This document shows positions 44,123 through 53,146 of a stretch of 64,000 nt of DNA, piece after piece; the stretch's first letter is position 1; the number at the start of each line of letters is the position of its first letter. The translations under genes were made by a program, and so were the position numbers. Origin of the DNA: CAG-103 sp905215475 (GTDB taxonomy: Bacteria > Bacillota > Clostridia > Oscillospirales > Oscillospiraceae); the NCBI GenBank assembly GCA_905215475.1, contig CAJMPW010000005.1, forward strand, positions 1-64,000, in the 5' to 3' direction. Below the pieces are notes generated by a model. The model worked only from the letters and a program-made list of their open reading frames with translations. It did no database searches and had not been told where the DNA came from.

Positions 44123-45001
44123 ATGATTAGAAGTATGACCGGCTACGGCGGCGCGAAGGGCGTCGTCGAGGGCCTGAACGTCACGGTCGAGCTCAAGAGC
44201 GTCAATAACCGCTACCTGGATATCGCCGTGCGTATGCCGCGCAACTTCCTCTTCGCCGAGGACGCGGTCAAATCCACCATCCAGCAGCACGTCAGCCGCG
44301 GTAAGCTGGATGTGTTCGTCACGATCGACTCCTCGCAGGCGGAGGATACCGTCCTGCGCGTGAACGAGCCGCTGCTGCGCGCCTACGTTGACACGCTCAA
44401 CGCGCTCGCCGTGCGCTATGATCTGAAAAATGATATGTCGCTCATGTCGCTCATGCGCTTCCCGGACATTCTGTCTGTGGAAAAGGCGGAGGCGGATCAG
44501 GACAAGATCCGCGCCGGTCTGATCGAGCTGACGCAGCAGGCGCTCTCGGACTATGACCAGATGCGCGAGCGCGAGGGCGAAAAGCTCCGCGCGGATGTGG
44601 CCGAAAAGCTTGCGCGCATCGAGTCGCTCGTCGCGCGGGTCGAAACGGCCGCTCCCGAGACGGCAGCCGCCTATGAGGCGCGTCTGCGCCAGAAGCTCGA
44701 GGCGGTGCTCTCCGCGACCGATATCGACGAGGCGCGCATCATTGCCGAGGCCGCCATTTTTGCCGACCATGTCGCCGTCGATGAGGAGACGGTGCGTCTG
44801 CGCAGCCATATTGCACAGCTGCGCCAGATGCTTGCCTCCGGCTCGCCGGTCGGCCGCAAGGCGGACTTCCTGATTCAGGAGTTCAACCGTGAGGCAAATA
44901 CCATCGGCTCCAAGTGCCAGAACGCGGACATCGCAAAGGTGGTCGTGGATCTCAAGTCCGAGATCGAGAAGATCCGTGAGCAGATCCAGAACATCGAGTA
45001 A
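44123..45001 (+). CDS. yicC: YicC family endoribonuclease-like protein
   Basis: A 292-residue protein with the N-terminal signature MIRSMTGYGGA and ELKSVNNRYLDIAVRMPR, a coiled central part and a C-terminal FLIQEFNREANTIGSKCQ segment. YicC proteins have been linked to RNA decay. It starts the conserved yicC-remA-gmk-rpoZ group. Confidence 0.92.
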   Translation: MIRSMTGYGGAKGVVEGLNVTVELKSVNNRYLDIAVRMPRNFLFAEDAVKSTIQQHVSRGKLDVFVTIDSSQAEDTVLRVNEPLLRAYVDTLNALAVRYDLKNDMSLMSLMRFPDILSVEKAEADQDKIRAGLIELTQQALSDYDQMREREGEKLRADVAEKLARIESLVARVETAAPETAAAYEARLRQKLEAVLSATDIDEARIIAEAAIFADHVAVDEETVRLRSHIAQLRQMLASGSPVGRKADFLIQEFNREANTIGSKCQNADIAKVVVDLKSEIEKIREQIQNIE

Positions 45002-45012
45002 GGAGCGGTGAT

Positions 45013-45276
45013 TTGAAACTCATCAACATCGGATACGGAAACTATGTTTCTTCGGAGCGGCTGTTGGCTGTCGTCAGTCCGGATTCCGCCCCCATCAAGC
45101 GCATCGTGCAGGACAGCCGTGAGATCGGTATGCTCATCGATGCGACCTATGGCCGAAAAACGCAGGCCGTCCTCATCATGGATACCGGCCACGCCGTGCT
45201 CTCGGCGCTGCCGCCGGATGCGGTACAGGCCCGTGTTGAGGCCACAGATCTGGAAACCGGAGGAGATATGATATGA
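45013..45276 (+). CDS. remA: RemA-family DNA-binding regulator (DUF370)
   Basis: An 87-residue protein with the DUF370 motifs INIGYGNYVSSERLLAVVSPDSAPIKRIV and LIDATYGRKTQAVLIMD. In B. subtilis RemA activates biofilm matrix and osmoprotection genes by binding repeated sites. The start is TTG 45013 after AGGAGCGGTGA. It overlaps gmk by 4 nt. Confidence 0.9.
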   Translation: MKLINIGYGNYVSSERLLAVVSPDSAPIKRIVQDSREIGMLIDATYGRKTQAVLIMDTGHAVLSALPPDAVQARVEATDLETGGDMI

Positions 45277-45884
45277 ACCACCAGACAGGGAAGCTGATCC
45301 TGATCTCCGGACCCTCGGGCACCGGAAAGAGCACTGTCATTTCGCGCCTGATGCGCTTGCGCGGCGACGTGTGCTTTTCCGTCTCTGCCACGACGCGCGC
45401 CCCGCGCCCCGGCGAAGTCGATGGGGAGGATTACTTCTTCGTCACGCGCGCGGCGTTTGACGCCATGGTCGCTGCGGACGAGCTGCTCGAACACGCCGAA
45501 TATGTCGGCAATTGCTACGGTACGCCGAAGAGCTATGTCGAGCACCGCTGCGCCGAGGGAAAGCACGTGCTGCTGGACATCGACGTGCAGGGCGTGCATC
45601 AGATCAGCGAGAAGCGGCCGGACGCGATCCGCGTTTTTATGATGCCGCCGTCCTTTGCGGAGCTGGAGCGCCGCCTGCGCGGCCGGCACACGGATGACGA
45701 GCAGAAGATCTGCGAGCGGCTGGCGCAGGCGCGGCGTGAATGCGCGCTGGCATATACTTATGATTACGTCGTCATCAACGACGATCCCGGCGTTGCAGCC
45801 AAGGAGCTCGACGCCATCATCACGGCAGAGTGCTGCCGTTATCCCGATCGGAAAAACTATTTTACAGAGGTGCTTGAAAAATGA
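45273..45884 (+). CDS. gmk: Guanylate kinase
   Basis: A 203-residue kinase (GMP to GDP) with P-loop LISGPSGTGKST (residues 9-20) and the GMP-binding segments TTRAPRPGEVDGEDYFFV and ELLEHAEYVGNCYGTP. The coupled start (ATGA) follows GGAGGAGAT. It overlaps rpoZ by 4 nt. Confidence 0.96.
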   Translation: MNHQTGKLILISGPSGTGKSTVISRLMRLRGDVCFSVSATTRAPRPGEVDGEDYFFVTRAAFDAMVAADELLEHAEYVGNCYGTPKSYVEHRCAEGKHVLLDIDVQGVHQISEKRPDAIRVFMMPPSFAELERRLRGRHTDDEQKICERLAQARRECALAYTYDYVVINDDPGVAAKELDAIITAECCRYPDRKNYFTEVLEK

Positions 45885-46078
45885 TGCTGTATCCCCCTAT
45901 GAACGTTCTGGCTGAAAAGGCCGGCAGCCGTTATCTTCTGGTGAACCTGGTCGCGCGCCGCGCGCGCAACATTGCCGCCGCCGCGCAGGCCGCCGGCGAG
46001 CCGCTGGATACCAAGCCGGTGTCCATGGCGATCGACGAGGTGTATGACGGCCGCCTTCAGGTCGTGCACAAGGAATAA
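45881..46078 (+). CDS. rpoZ: RNA polymerase omega subunit
   Basis: A 65-residue protein with the omega core LVNLVARRARNIAAAA, short as in other Clostridia (YloH type). It helps assemble RNA polymerase. It overlaps the gmk stop (ATGA) and is followed within 6 nt by a strong terminator. Confidence 0.93.
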   Translation: MMLYPPMNVLAEKAGSRYLLVNLVARRARNIAAAAQAAGEPLDTKPVSMAIDEVYDGRLQVVHKE

Positions 46079-46083
46079 TCCTT

Positions 46084-46112
46084 TCAGGCGGGCAGTACCC
46101 GCCTGATTTTTT
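46084..46112 (+). terminator. Intrinsic terminator between rpoZ and priA
   Basis: TCAGGCGGG (46084-46092) pairs perfectly with CCCGCCTGA (46098-46106), followed by six T. The priA Shine-Dalgarno begins 4 nt later, so priA must depend on read-through or on a promoter inside gmk-rpoZ. Confidence 0.9.
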
Positions 46113-46130
46113 CGGAGAGGGGGCGCGCAG

Positions 46131-48584
46131 ATGCTGCAGATCCCGGTCGCAAAGGTCGCCGTTTTGGCTGCAACGTTTGCGTTTGACCGACCGTATACGT
46201 ATAAGATCCCGCAGCCGCTGACGGAGACGCTCCGCCCCGGCTGCCGCGTCATGGTGCCGTTTTCGCGCGGCAACCGCCCGTGCGAGGGTATGGTGCTCGC
46301 GCTCGATCAGGCACAGGACGATCCGAAGCTCAAGCCCATCACGCGCCAGCTTGACCCTGAGCCCATCCTCTCGCCGGAGCTGATCCGGCTCGCCATCTGG
46401 ATGCATGACCGCTTTTTCTGCACTATCTACGATGCGCTGCACGCGATCCTGCCTGCCGGCGTCTGGTATCGGGTCAGCACGGTCTATTGTGCCGCGCCGG
46501 AGCTGGATACCGATGCGGCGCTTGCGCTGTGCGGCCGCTCCAAGCAGCGGCGGCTGGCGCTCGAGACCGTGCTTGCGCATGGTGGGCGCTGCCCGCTGGA
46601 GACATTGCAGACGGCGTTTGGCGACAAAGATCCCGCGAGCACGCTGCACTGGCTTGTGGAGCAAAAGCTCCTGACCGTCGAGGGGGCGGAAAAGCGCGTC
46701 GTGCGCGACAAGCAGCTCGAATATGCGAGCCTTGCCGTCTCGCTCGAGGAGGCGCAGGAGGAGATCCGCCGCCGCAGACGCGCGCCGCATCAGGTCGCAA
46801 TTCTGGAGCTGCTGTGTACGATCGGACGCGCCTCGGCAGACGAGGTGTGTCAGTTTACCGGCGCACCGAAGACGTCTATGAAGGCACTCGTGCAGCAGGA
46901 GCTCGTGCACATCGACACCGAGCCCTATTTCCGCCGCCCGACGCACTATTCTGGGCAGCCTAAGCCCATCCCTGCGCTCACGGCGGCGCAGGCAGAGGTG
47001 TTTTCCGGTCTGCAGGCGCTGCTGCACTCGCCGGATGCACAGGCAGCGCTGCTGTTCGGCGTGACCGGCAGCGGCAAGACGCTCGTGTACCTGCACCTGA
47101 TCGCGCAGACGCTTGCAGCGGGGCAGGGGGCGATTTTGCTTGTACCCGAGATCTCGCTGACGCCGCAGATGATCGAGGCATTTTCCGCGTACTTCGGCGA
47201 TGCGGTGGCCGTGCTGCACAGCGGACTTCCGCTCTCGGAGCGTTACGATGAGTGGAAGCGCATTCGCGCCGGTCTTGCGCGCGTCGTCGTCGGCACACGC
47301 AGCGCCGTCTTTGCGCCCATGAAAAACCTCGGCCTGCTCATCATCGATGAGGAGCAGGAGGACACCTACAAATCCGAGAGCACACCGCGCTACCACGCGC
47401 GCGACGTGGCAAAATTTCGCTGCGCGCAGCATCGCGCGCTGCTCTTGCTCGGCTCGGCAACGCCGGACGTCGTCAGCCGCTATTACGCCGAGACCGGCCG
47501 CTATTACTATTTCACGCTGCCGGATCGCTTCAATGCCCGCAAGCTGCCCGATGTCATCATTGCCGATATGAAGCAGGAGCTGCGAAACGGCAATTCCGGC
47601 TCGATCAGCTCCGTGCTCTATGCCGAGTTGGAGGAAAACCTCCGCCGCGGTGAACAGAGCATCCTGTTTCTCAACCGCCGCGGTGCGAGCAAGCTTGTCA
47701 CCTGTGCCGAGTGCCGCGCGACGTATTCGTGTCCGAACTGCAGCGTCAGTCTGACGTACCATCAGGGCAATCAGATGCTCGTCTGCCACCACTGCGGTTA
47801 CCGGCAGCGCGTCGACGACCGGTGCCCGGTCTGCGGCGGGGAGCTGCGCTTTCTCGGCGACGGGACGGAGCGCATCGAGGCGGATGTTCAAGCCCTCTTT
47901 CCTGGTGTGGAAACGCTGCGCATGGACGCCGATGCCATTGCCATGGCCGGCACGCATGAGGCGCTGCTGCAGCGGTTCGTGCGCGAGCGCATCCCCATCA
48001 TGATCGGTACGCAGATGATCACGAAGGGGCTGAATTTTGAAAATGTTACGCTCGTCGGCGTGCTCAATGCCGACCAGAGCCTGTATGTCGGCGACTACCG
48101 CGCCAATGAGCGCACATTTTCGCTCATCACGCAGGTCGTCGGCCGCAGCGGCCGCGGTGATGCACCCGGCCGCGCCGTGATCCAGACATTCACACCCGCA
48201 AACGAGACCATCCGTCAGGCCGCACGGCAGGATTACGACGCGTTTTACCGCTCGGAGATCGCGCTGCGGCAGCTCAACGGCACGCCGCCGTTCAGCGAGG
48301 TGCTGGCCGTCACGGTCTCCGGCGCGCAGGAGAATGCGGTCGTGCGCTGCTGCGCCTATATCCGCGATTACTTCCGGCAGACCGTCGGTGAGCGCGCGGA
48401 GGTGCTCGGACCGGCGCCGCTGCCGGTCGTGCGCATGAATAACCGCTACCGTTACCGCGTCACGCTCTACTGCAATCAGAGCAAGGCGGTGCGCCGCGCG
48501 GCGGCGAATATCGTCATGTACTGCAACACTGAAAAATCATTCCGCGATGTCACCGTCTTTGCCGATGACAACCCGCTGGACTAA
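46131..48584 (+). CDS. priA: Primosomal protein N' (PriA helicase)
   Basis: An 817-residue replication-restart helicase. The order is: N-terminal DNA-binding domain (AATFAFDRPYTYKIPQPL), Walker A (FGVTGSGKTLVYLH), Walker B LLIIDEEQED (DEEQ in place of DEEH, as in some Clostridia), a zinc-binding insertion with eight Cys (CAECRATYSCPNC ... CHHCGYRQRVDDRCPVC) and the C-terminal helicase half (GRSGRGDAPGRAVIQTF). The coaBC gene often found before priA is absent. GAGAGGGGG precedes ATG 46131. Confidence 0.96.
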   Translation: MLQIPVAKVAVLAATFAFDRPYTYKIPQPLTETLRPGCRVMVPFSRGNRPCEGMVLALDQAQDDPKLKPITRQLDPEPILSPELIRLAIWMHDRFFCTIYDALHAILPAGVWYRVSTVYCAAPELDTDAALALCGRSKQRRLALETVLAHGGRCPLETLQTAFGDKDPASTLHWLVEQKLLTVEGAEKRVVRDKQLEYASLAVSLEEAQEEIRRRRRAPHQVAILELLCTIGRASADEVCQFTGAPKTSMKALVQQELVHIDTEPYFRRPTHYSGQPKPIPALTAAQAEVFSGLQALLHSPDAQAALLFGVTGSGKTLVYLHLIAQTLAAGQGAILLVPEISLTPQMIEAFSAYFGDAVAVLHSGLPLSERYDEWKRIRAGLARVVVGTRSAVFAPMKNLGLLIIDEEQEDTYKSESTPRYHARDVAKFRCAQHRALLLLGSATPDVVSRYYAETGRYYYFTLPDRFNARKLPDVIIADMKQELRNGNSGSISSVLYAELEENLRRGEQSILFLNRRGASKLVTCAECRATYSCPNCSVSLTYHQGNQMLVCHHCGYRQRVDDRCPVCGGELRFLGDGTERIEADVQALFPGVETLRMDADAIAMAGTHEALLQRFVRERIPIMIGTQMITKGLNFENVTLVGVLNADQSLYVGDYRANERTFSLITQVVGRSGRGDAPGRAVIQTFTPANETIRQAARQDYDAFYRSEIALRQLNGTPPFSEVLAVTVSGAQENAVVRCCAYIRDYFRQTVGERAEVLGPAPLPVVRMNNRYRYRVTLYCNQSKAVRRAAANIVMYCNTEKSFRDVTVFADDNPLD

Positions 48585-48597
48585 GGAGAGGTATACA

Positions 48598-49098
48598 ATG
48601 GCTACAAGAATGATCCTGAAAAACGGCGACCCCCAGCTGCGCAAGCACTGCCATGAGGTCAAGGACTTCAATCCCCGTCTGCATATGCTGCTCGACGATA
48701 TGCGCCAGACGCTGGCGGAGTCCAACGGTGTCGGTCTTGCCGCGCCGCAGGTCGGCGTGCTGCGCCGCGCCGTCATCGTGCTGGAAACGAACGTTCCCGA
48801 CGGTGAGGACGAGTATATGATCGAGCTTATCAACCCCGTCATCGTCGAGACGGCGGGCGAGCAGGTCGGCGCCGAGGGCTGCCTGAGCGTGCCGGATGAG
48901 TACGGCATCGTTGCGCGCCCGGACTATGTGAAGGTCCGCGCGCAGGATCGCCACGGCGAATGGTTCGAGGTCGAGGGGCACGGTCTGACGGCGCGTGCGT
49001 TCTGCCATGAGCTCGATCATCTTGACGGCGTTCTGTTCATCGACAAGGCCACGCGGATGCTCGCTCCCGAGGAGCTGGAGCAGCCGTCGAAGAGGTGA
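48598..49098 (+). CDS. def: Peptide deformylase
   Basis: A 166-residue metalloenzyme with the three family motifs GVGLAAPQVG, EGCLSVP and HELDHLDGVLF (Cys and two His bind the metal, Glu is catalytic). It removes the formyl group from nascent proteins, using the product of fmt encoded next. AAGGAGAGG precedes ATG 48598. Confidence 0.97.
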   Translation: MATRMILKNGDPQLRKHCHEVKDFNPRLHMLLDDMRQTLAESNGVGLAAPQVGVLRRAVIVLETNVPDGEDEYMIELINPVIVETAGEQVGAEGCLSVPDEYGIVARPDYVKVRAQDRHGEWFEVEGHGLTARAFCHELDHLDGVLFIDKATRMLAPEELEQPSKR

Positions 49099-49103
49099 GG
49101 CCC

Positions 49104-50027
49104 ATGCGCATCGTTTTCATGGGCACGCCGGATTTTGCGGCCGTGTCGCTGCAGCGTCTGCTCGATGCCCACTTTGACGTGGTCGGTGTATTTACGCAGC
49201 CGGACAAGCCCAAAAACCGCGGCATGAAGCTCCAGCCGAGTCCGGTCAAGGAGATCGCGCTGGCAAACGGTCTGCCGGTCTTTCAGCCGGAAAAGATGCG
49301 TGACGGCACGGCGCTGGCAGCGCTGCAGAGCCTGCAGCCGGACATTCTTGTCGTCGTGGCCTACGGCCGCATCCTGCCGGACGAGCTGCTTGCCGCCGCG
49401 CCCTACGGCGCGATCAATGTGCACGGCTCGCTGCTGCCGAAGTATCGCGGGGCAGCGCCCATCCAGTGGGCGGTGCTCAACGGCGATGCGGTGACCGGTG
49501 TGTCGACGATGTACCTTGACCGCGAGATGGACACCGGCGATGTGATCTACACAGAGCAGACGCCGGTCGGCGAATTCGAGACCGCCGGTGAGCTCTTTGA
49601 CCGGCTGGCCGTCATGGGTGCGGATCTGCTCGTGCGCACGCTGCGGGACATTGACGCGGGCGTTGCCCCGCGCACACCGCAGGATCACAGCGCGGCGACG
49701 TATACCCGCCCGCTCACACGCGACGATTCGCCCATTGACTGGGATCAGAGCCCGCGCGCGATCATCAAGCATATCTGCGGTCTCGAGCCGTGGCCGGTCG
49801 CAACGGCACAGCTCGGCGGGCAGACGTTTAAGATCCACGCCGCCGATTATTCAGACCGCACGACGCGCAAAGCCCCAGGAACGATCGTGGCAGCCGGCAA
49901 GGACGGTGTCACCGTTGCCTGTGCCGATGGGCAGACGGTGCGCATCACGCAGCTGCAGGCGCCGGGCAAAAAGCGTATGTCCGCAGCCGACTACCTTCTC
50001 GGGCACACGCTGCCCGTTGAGGGGTGA
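49104..50027 (+). CDS. fmt: Methionyl-tRNA formyltransferase
   Basis: A 307-residue enzyme: MRIVFMGTPDFAAVSLQRLL start, folate site VVAYGRILPDELL, catalytic segment INVHGSLLPKYRGAAPIQWAVLNGD and DTGDVI. It formylates initiator Met-tRNA. ATG 49104 fits AGAGGTGAGG better than the GTG at 49095, which overlaps def. Confidence 0.96.
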   Translation: MRIVFMGTPDFAAVSLQRLLDAHFDVVGVFTQPDKPKNRGMKLQPSPVKEIALANGLPVFQPEKMRDGTALAALQSLQPDILVVVAYGRILPDELLAAAPYGAINVHGSLLPKYRGAAPIQWAVLNGDAVTGVSTMYLDREMDTGDVIYTEQTPVGEFETAGELFDRLAVMGADLLVRTLRDIDAGVAPRTPQDHSAATYTRPLTRDDSPIDWDQSPRAIIKHICGLEPWPVATAQLGGQTFKIHAADYSDRTTRKAPGTIVAAGKDGVTVACADGQTVRITQLQAPGKKRMSAADYLLGHTLPVEG

Positions 50028-50029
50028 GT

Positions 50030-51358
50030 ATGGCTATGACTGCACGGGAAGCGGCATGGACCGCGCTGCAGCGCTGGCGCAAAAACGGCGCATGGTCGGA
50101 TGCCGCGCTCAACATCGTGCTGCAAAATGCGCAGCTTGCGCCGCGTGATGCCGCGCTCGCAGCGCGCATCTGCTACGGGACGCTGCAAAATCTGACACTG
50201 CTGGATCATTACCTTGCGGCATACTGCACGACGCCGCTGCAAAAGCTTGAGCCGAAGGTGCTCGACCTGCTGCGGCTGTCGGCGTATCAGATCGTGTTGC
50301 TGGATAAAGTGCCGCCGCGCGCCGCCGTGAACGAGGCGGTCGCGCTCTGCCGCAAGGGCGGCTGTGCGCGCGCAGCAGGGCTGGTCAATGCGGTCTTGCG
50401 CCGCGTGGCGGAGCACCGTGACGCGCTGCCGGAGATCCCGGGGGCGGGTACGGCGTCCTATCTCGCCGTGCGCACCAGCCATCCGCAGTGGCTGGCGCAG
50501 ATGCTTATCGACGCGCACGGCTATGACTTTGCCGAGCGTGCGCTTGCGGCAAACAACGCCGACGCGCCTGCCTGCCTGCAGGTGAACACCCTGAAAACGA
50601 CACCTGATGCCTTGGATGCTTCTCTGCGCGCCGACGGCATCGAGACGCAGCCGCACCCGTGGCTGCCGGATGCGCTGCTGTGCCGCGGCGGAAACCTTGC
50701 GGCTGCGCGCGCCTTTGCCGACGGCTGGTTTTATGTGCAGGACGCGGCCGCGCACTGCGCAGCGCTTGCCGCCGGTGTCCGTCCGGGGATGCGCGTGCTC
50801 GATGCCTGCGCCGCGCCGGGCGGCAAAAGCTTTGCCGCCGCGGTGCAGATGCGCGATCAGGGATGTATGATTTCCTGCGATATACACGAAAATAAATGGA
50901 AGCGTATCCGCGCCGGTGCCAAGCGGCTGGGACTGTCGTGCATCTCAACGCGCACGATGGATGCCCGTCGTCCGGATGCTGATCTGGTCGGCACGATGGA
51001 CGTCGTGCTGGCGGACGTGCCGTGCTCGGGACTGGGCGTGATCCGCAAGAAGCCGGAGATCCGCTTCAAAGACCCGGCGGCGCTCTCACAGCTGCCGGCC
51101 ATTCAGCGCGACATTCTGGAGGGACTCGCACCGTGCGTGCGTCCCGGCGGCGTGCTGGTGTATTCTACGTGCACGGTGCTTGCACGCGAGAATGAGGATG
51201 TGGTGCAAGATTTTCTGCGCACGCATCCGGACTTTGCACCGGAAGCGTTTTCGCTGCCGCTCCCGGCGGCGGATACGGCGGGCGGAATGTTCACCTTCTG
51301 GCCGCAGGAACACGAAACGGACGGATTTTTTGTCTGTAAGCTGAGGAGACACGAATGA
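50030..51358 (+). CDS. rsmB: 16S rRNA (cytosine967-C5)-methyltransferase RsmB
   Basis: A 442-residue protein: a NusB-like N-terminal domain (AREAAWTALQRW to about residue 130) and a Rossmann methyltransferase with SAM motif VLDACAAPGGKSFAAA, catalytic Cys in ADVPCSGLGVIRKKPEIRF and the second Cys in VYSTCTV. GAGGGG at 50019-50024 serves ATG 50030 or ATG 50036. The stop overlaps rlmN (ATGA). Confidence 0.95.
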   Translation: MAMTAREAAWTALQRWRKNGAWSDAALNIVLQNAQLAPRDAALAARICYGTLQNLTLLDHYLAAYCTTPLQKLEPKVLDLLRLSAYQIVLLDKVPPRAAVNEAVALCRKGGCARAAGLVNAVLRRVAEHRDALPEIPGAGTASYLAVRTSHPQWLAQMLIDAHGYDFAERALAANNADAPACLQVNTLKTTPDALDASLRADGIETQPHPWLPDALLCRGGNLAAARAFADGWFYVQDAAAHCAALAAGVRPGMRVLDACAAPGGKSFAAAVQMRDQGCMISCDIHENKWKRIRAGAKRLGLSCISTRTMDARRPDADLVGTMDVVLADVPCSGLGVIRKKPEIRFKDPAALSQLPAIQRDILEGLAPCVRPGGVLVYSTCTVLARENEDVVQDFLRTHPDFAPEAFSLPLPAADTAGGMFTFWPQEHETDGFFVCKLRRHE

Positions 51359-52386
51359 GAGACATCAAAGCCATGCTCCCCGAAGAGATCGCGGCGGCGC
51401 TCGCCGAAATGGGGCAGCCGAAATACCGTGCCAAGCAGATCTTCCAGTGGCTTGCGCGCGGCGCGTCGTCGTTTGACGAGATGACGAACCTGTCCAAGGA
51501 TCTGCGCGCAGCGCTCGCGGAGCAGTTTTACATCTCCAAGCTCGAGATGCTGCGCAAGCAGGTCTCCGCCATGGACGGCACAATCAAGTACCTCTGGCAG
51601 CTTGATGACGGCAATGCCGTCGAGACGGTCGTCATGCACTATAAGTACGGCAACACCATCTGCATTTCCTCACAGGTCGGCTGCCGGCAGGGGTGCGCAT
51701 TTTGCGCGTCCACGATCGGCGGCCTGATCCGCAGCCTTGAGCCCTCGGAGATGCTCGATGAGGTGCTTTACTCCGAGCGTGAGTCGGGCAGCAAGATCTC
51801 GAACATCGTCCTCATGGGCATCGGCGAGCCGCTTGATAACTTTGATAACGTGATGCGCTTTCTTGAATTGGTGAACCACCCCGATGGAGAGAATATCGGT
51901 ATGCGGCACATCTCACTGTCCACGTGCGGACTTATTGAGCGCTTTGATGATCTGGCGGCGCGCGACCTGCAGCTCACACTCTCGGTCTCGCTCCACGCCC
52001 CGGATGACGAGACCCGCTCGAAGATCATGCCGGCCAACCGCGGCCGCGGTGTTCAGGCGCTCATCGACGCCTGCGCCAGATATTATCAGGCGACCGGGCG
52101 GCGCATTTCCTTCGAATACGCGATGATCGACGGCGTGAACGACACGCCCGAGCACGCGCGGCTGCTGGCAAAGCACGCGCGGCGCGTCTGTGCGCATGTG
52201 AACCTCATCCCGCTCAACCATGTGGAGGAGCGTGCGTTCCGGCCGTCCACGCCGGAGCACCTCAAGGCATTCATACGCATTTTGGAGCAGGCCGGCGTGA
52301 ACGTGACTGTGCGCCGCAAGCTCGGCAGCGACGTGGACGCGTCCTGCGGCCAGCTGCGCAAGAAGGTCGCGGATCACCGCGCCTGA
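51355..52386 (+). CDS. rlmN: Dual-specificity RNA methyltransferase RlmN
   Basis: A 343-residue radical SAM enzyme methylating A2503 of 23S rRNA and A37 of tRNAs. The cluster motif is CRQGCAFCAST (C-x3-C-x2-C); the resolving/methyl-carrying Cys is in DVDASCGQLR near the C-terminus. IGEPLDNFDNVMRFLE is also typical. It lies between rsmB and prpC, as in most Firmicutes. Confidence 0.96.
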   Translation: MRDIKAMLPEEIAAALAEMGQPKYRAKQIFQWLARGASSFDEMTNLSKDLRAALAEQFYISKLEMLRKQVSAMDGTIKYLWQLDDGNAVETVVMHYKYGNTICISSQVGCRQGCAFCASTIGGLIRSLEPSEMLDEVLYSERESGSKISNIVLMGIGEPLDNFDNVMRFLELVNHPDGENIGMRHISLSTCGLIERFDDLAARDLQLTLSVSLHAPDDETRSKIMPANRGRGVQALIDACARYYQATGRRISFEYAMIDGVNDTPEHARLLAKHARRVCAHVNLIPLNHVEERAFRPSTPEHLKAFIRILEQAGVNVTVRRKLGSDVDASCGQLRKKVADHRA

Positions 52387-52399
52387 AAGGGGAGAGCCC

Positions 52400-53125
52400 A
52401 TGCAATGCTTTGCAAAGTCGGACAGAGGTGCTGTCCGCAAGGAGAATCAGGACCGTGCTGCCGGTGCACGCATCCGGCGCAAGGGCTGCGTTGTCGGCGT
52501 CGTCTGCGACGGCATGGGCGGCGCCGCCGGAGGGAAACTTGCGAGCGAGCTTGCCGCGTCGACCTTTCTGGCGCAGTTTCGCCGGGAGATGATGGCGGGC
52601 AGCGCGGTCGAACCTGCAATGCGCGCAGCCTGCAACGCTGCCAATCAGGCGGTCTATGGCCGTGCCTGTGCCGATCCCGAGCTGCACGGCATGGGTACGA
52701 CGATTGTCGCCGCCTGTGTGCGGCACGGACGGCTCACGGTGCTGCACGTCGGTGACAGCCGCGCGTATCTGGTTGGACCGCGCCGTATGCAGCAGATCAC
52801 GACGGATCACTCGCTCGTGCAGGAGCTGATCGCAAGCGGTCAGGTGCTGCCGGAGCAGGCGCACCGCCACCCGCGCCGGAATGTGATCACGCGCGCTGTC
52901 GGTGTCGGGGCCAAGGTCGAGCCTGACTGCCGCAGTATGCCGTTTCCGCTGGGAGCGCGGCTGCTGCTGTGCACGGATGGGCTGTCGAACACGCTCACGG
53001 ATGCGCAGCTGCATGATGCTTGCCGCAGCTCCAGAGATGCAAAGCAGATCTGCTGCCGCCTGATCGCGGCGGCGCTCTCGCGCGGTGCGCGCGACAATGT
53101 GACTGCGCTGGTTCTTTTCCGCTAA
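52400..53125 (+). CDS. prpC: PP2C-type serine/threonine phosphatase
   Basis: A 241-residue PPM phosphatase with metal-binding motifs KENQDRAAG, VCDGMGGAAGG, GTTIVAACV, HVGDSRAYL, CTDGLSNTL and ARDNVTAL. It reverses phosphorylation by PrkC, encoded 21 nt downstream. AAAGGGGAG precedes ATG 52400. Confidence 0.95.
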   Translation: MQCFAKSDRGAVRKENQDRAAGARIRRKGCVVGVVCDGMGGAAGGKLASELAASTFLAQFRREMMAGSAVEPAMRAACNAANQAVYGRACADPELHGMGTTIVAACVRHGRLTVLHVGDSRAYLVGPRRMQQITTDHSLVQELIASGQVLPEQAHRHPRRNVITRAVGVGAKVEPDCRSMPFPLGARLLLCTDGLSNTLTDAQLHDACRSSRDAKQICCRLIAAALSRGARDNVTALVLFR

Positions 53126-53146
53126 GCGCGGCAACGGGGGAACATT

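Noticed and set aside
47330..47360. DEEQ instead of DEEH in PriA as a defective helicase
   Set aside because: The rest of the helicase motifs and all eight zinc-binding Cys are intact, and the variant occurs in other Clostridia as far as I recall.
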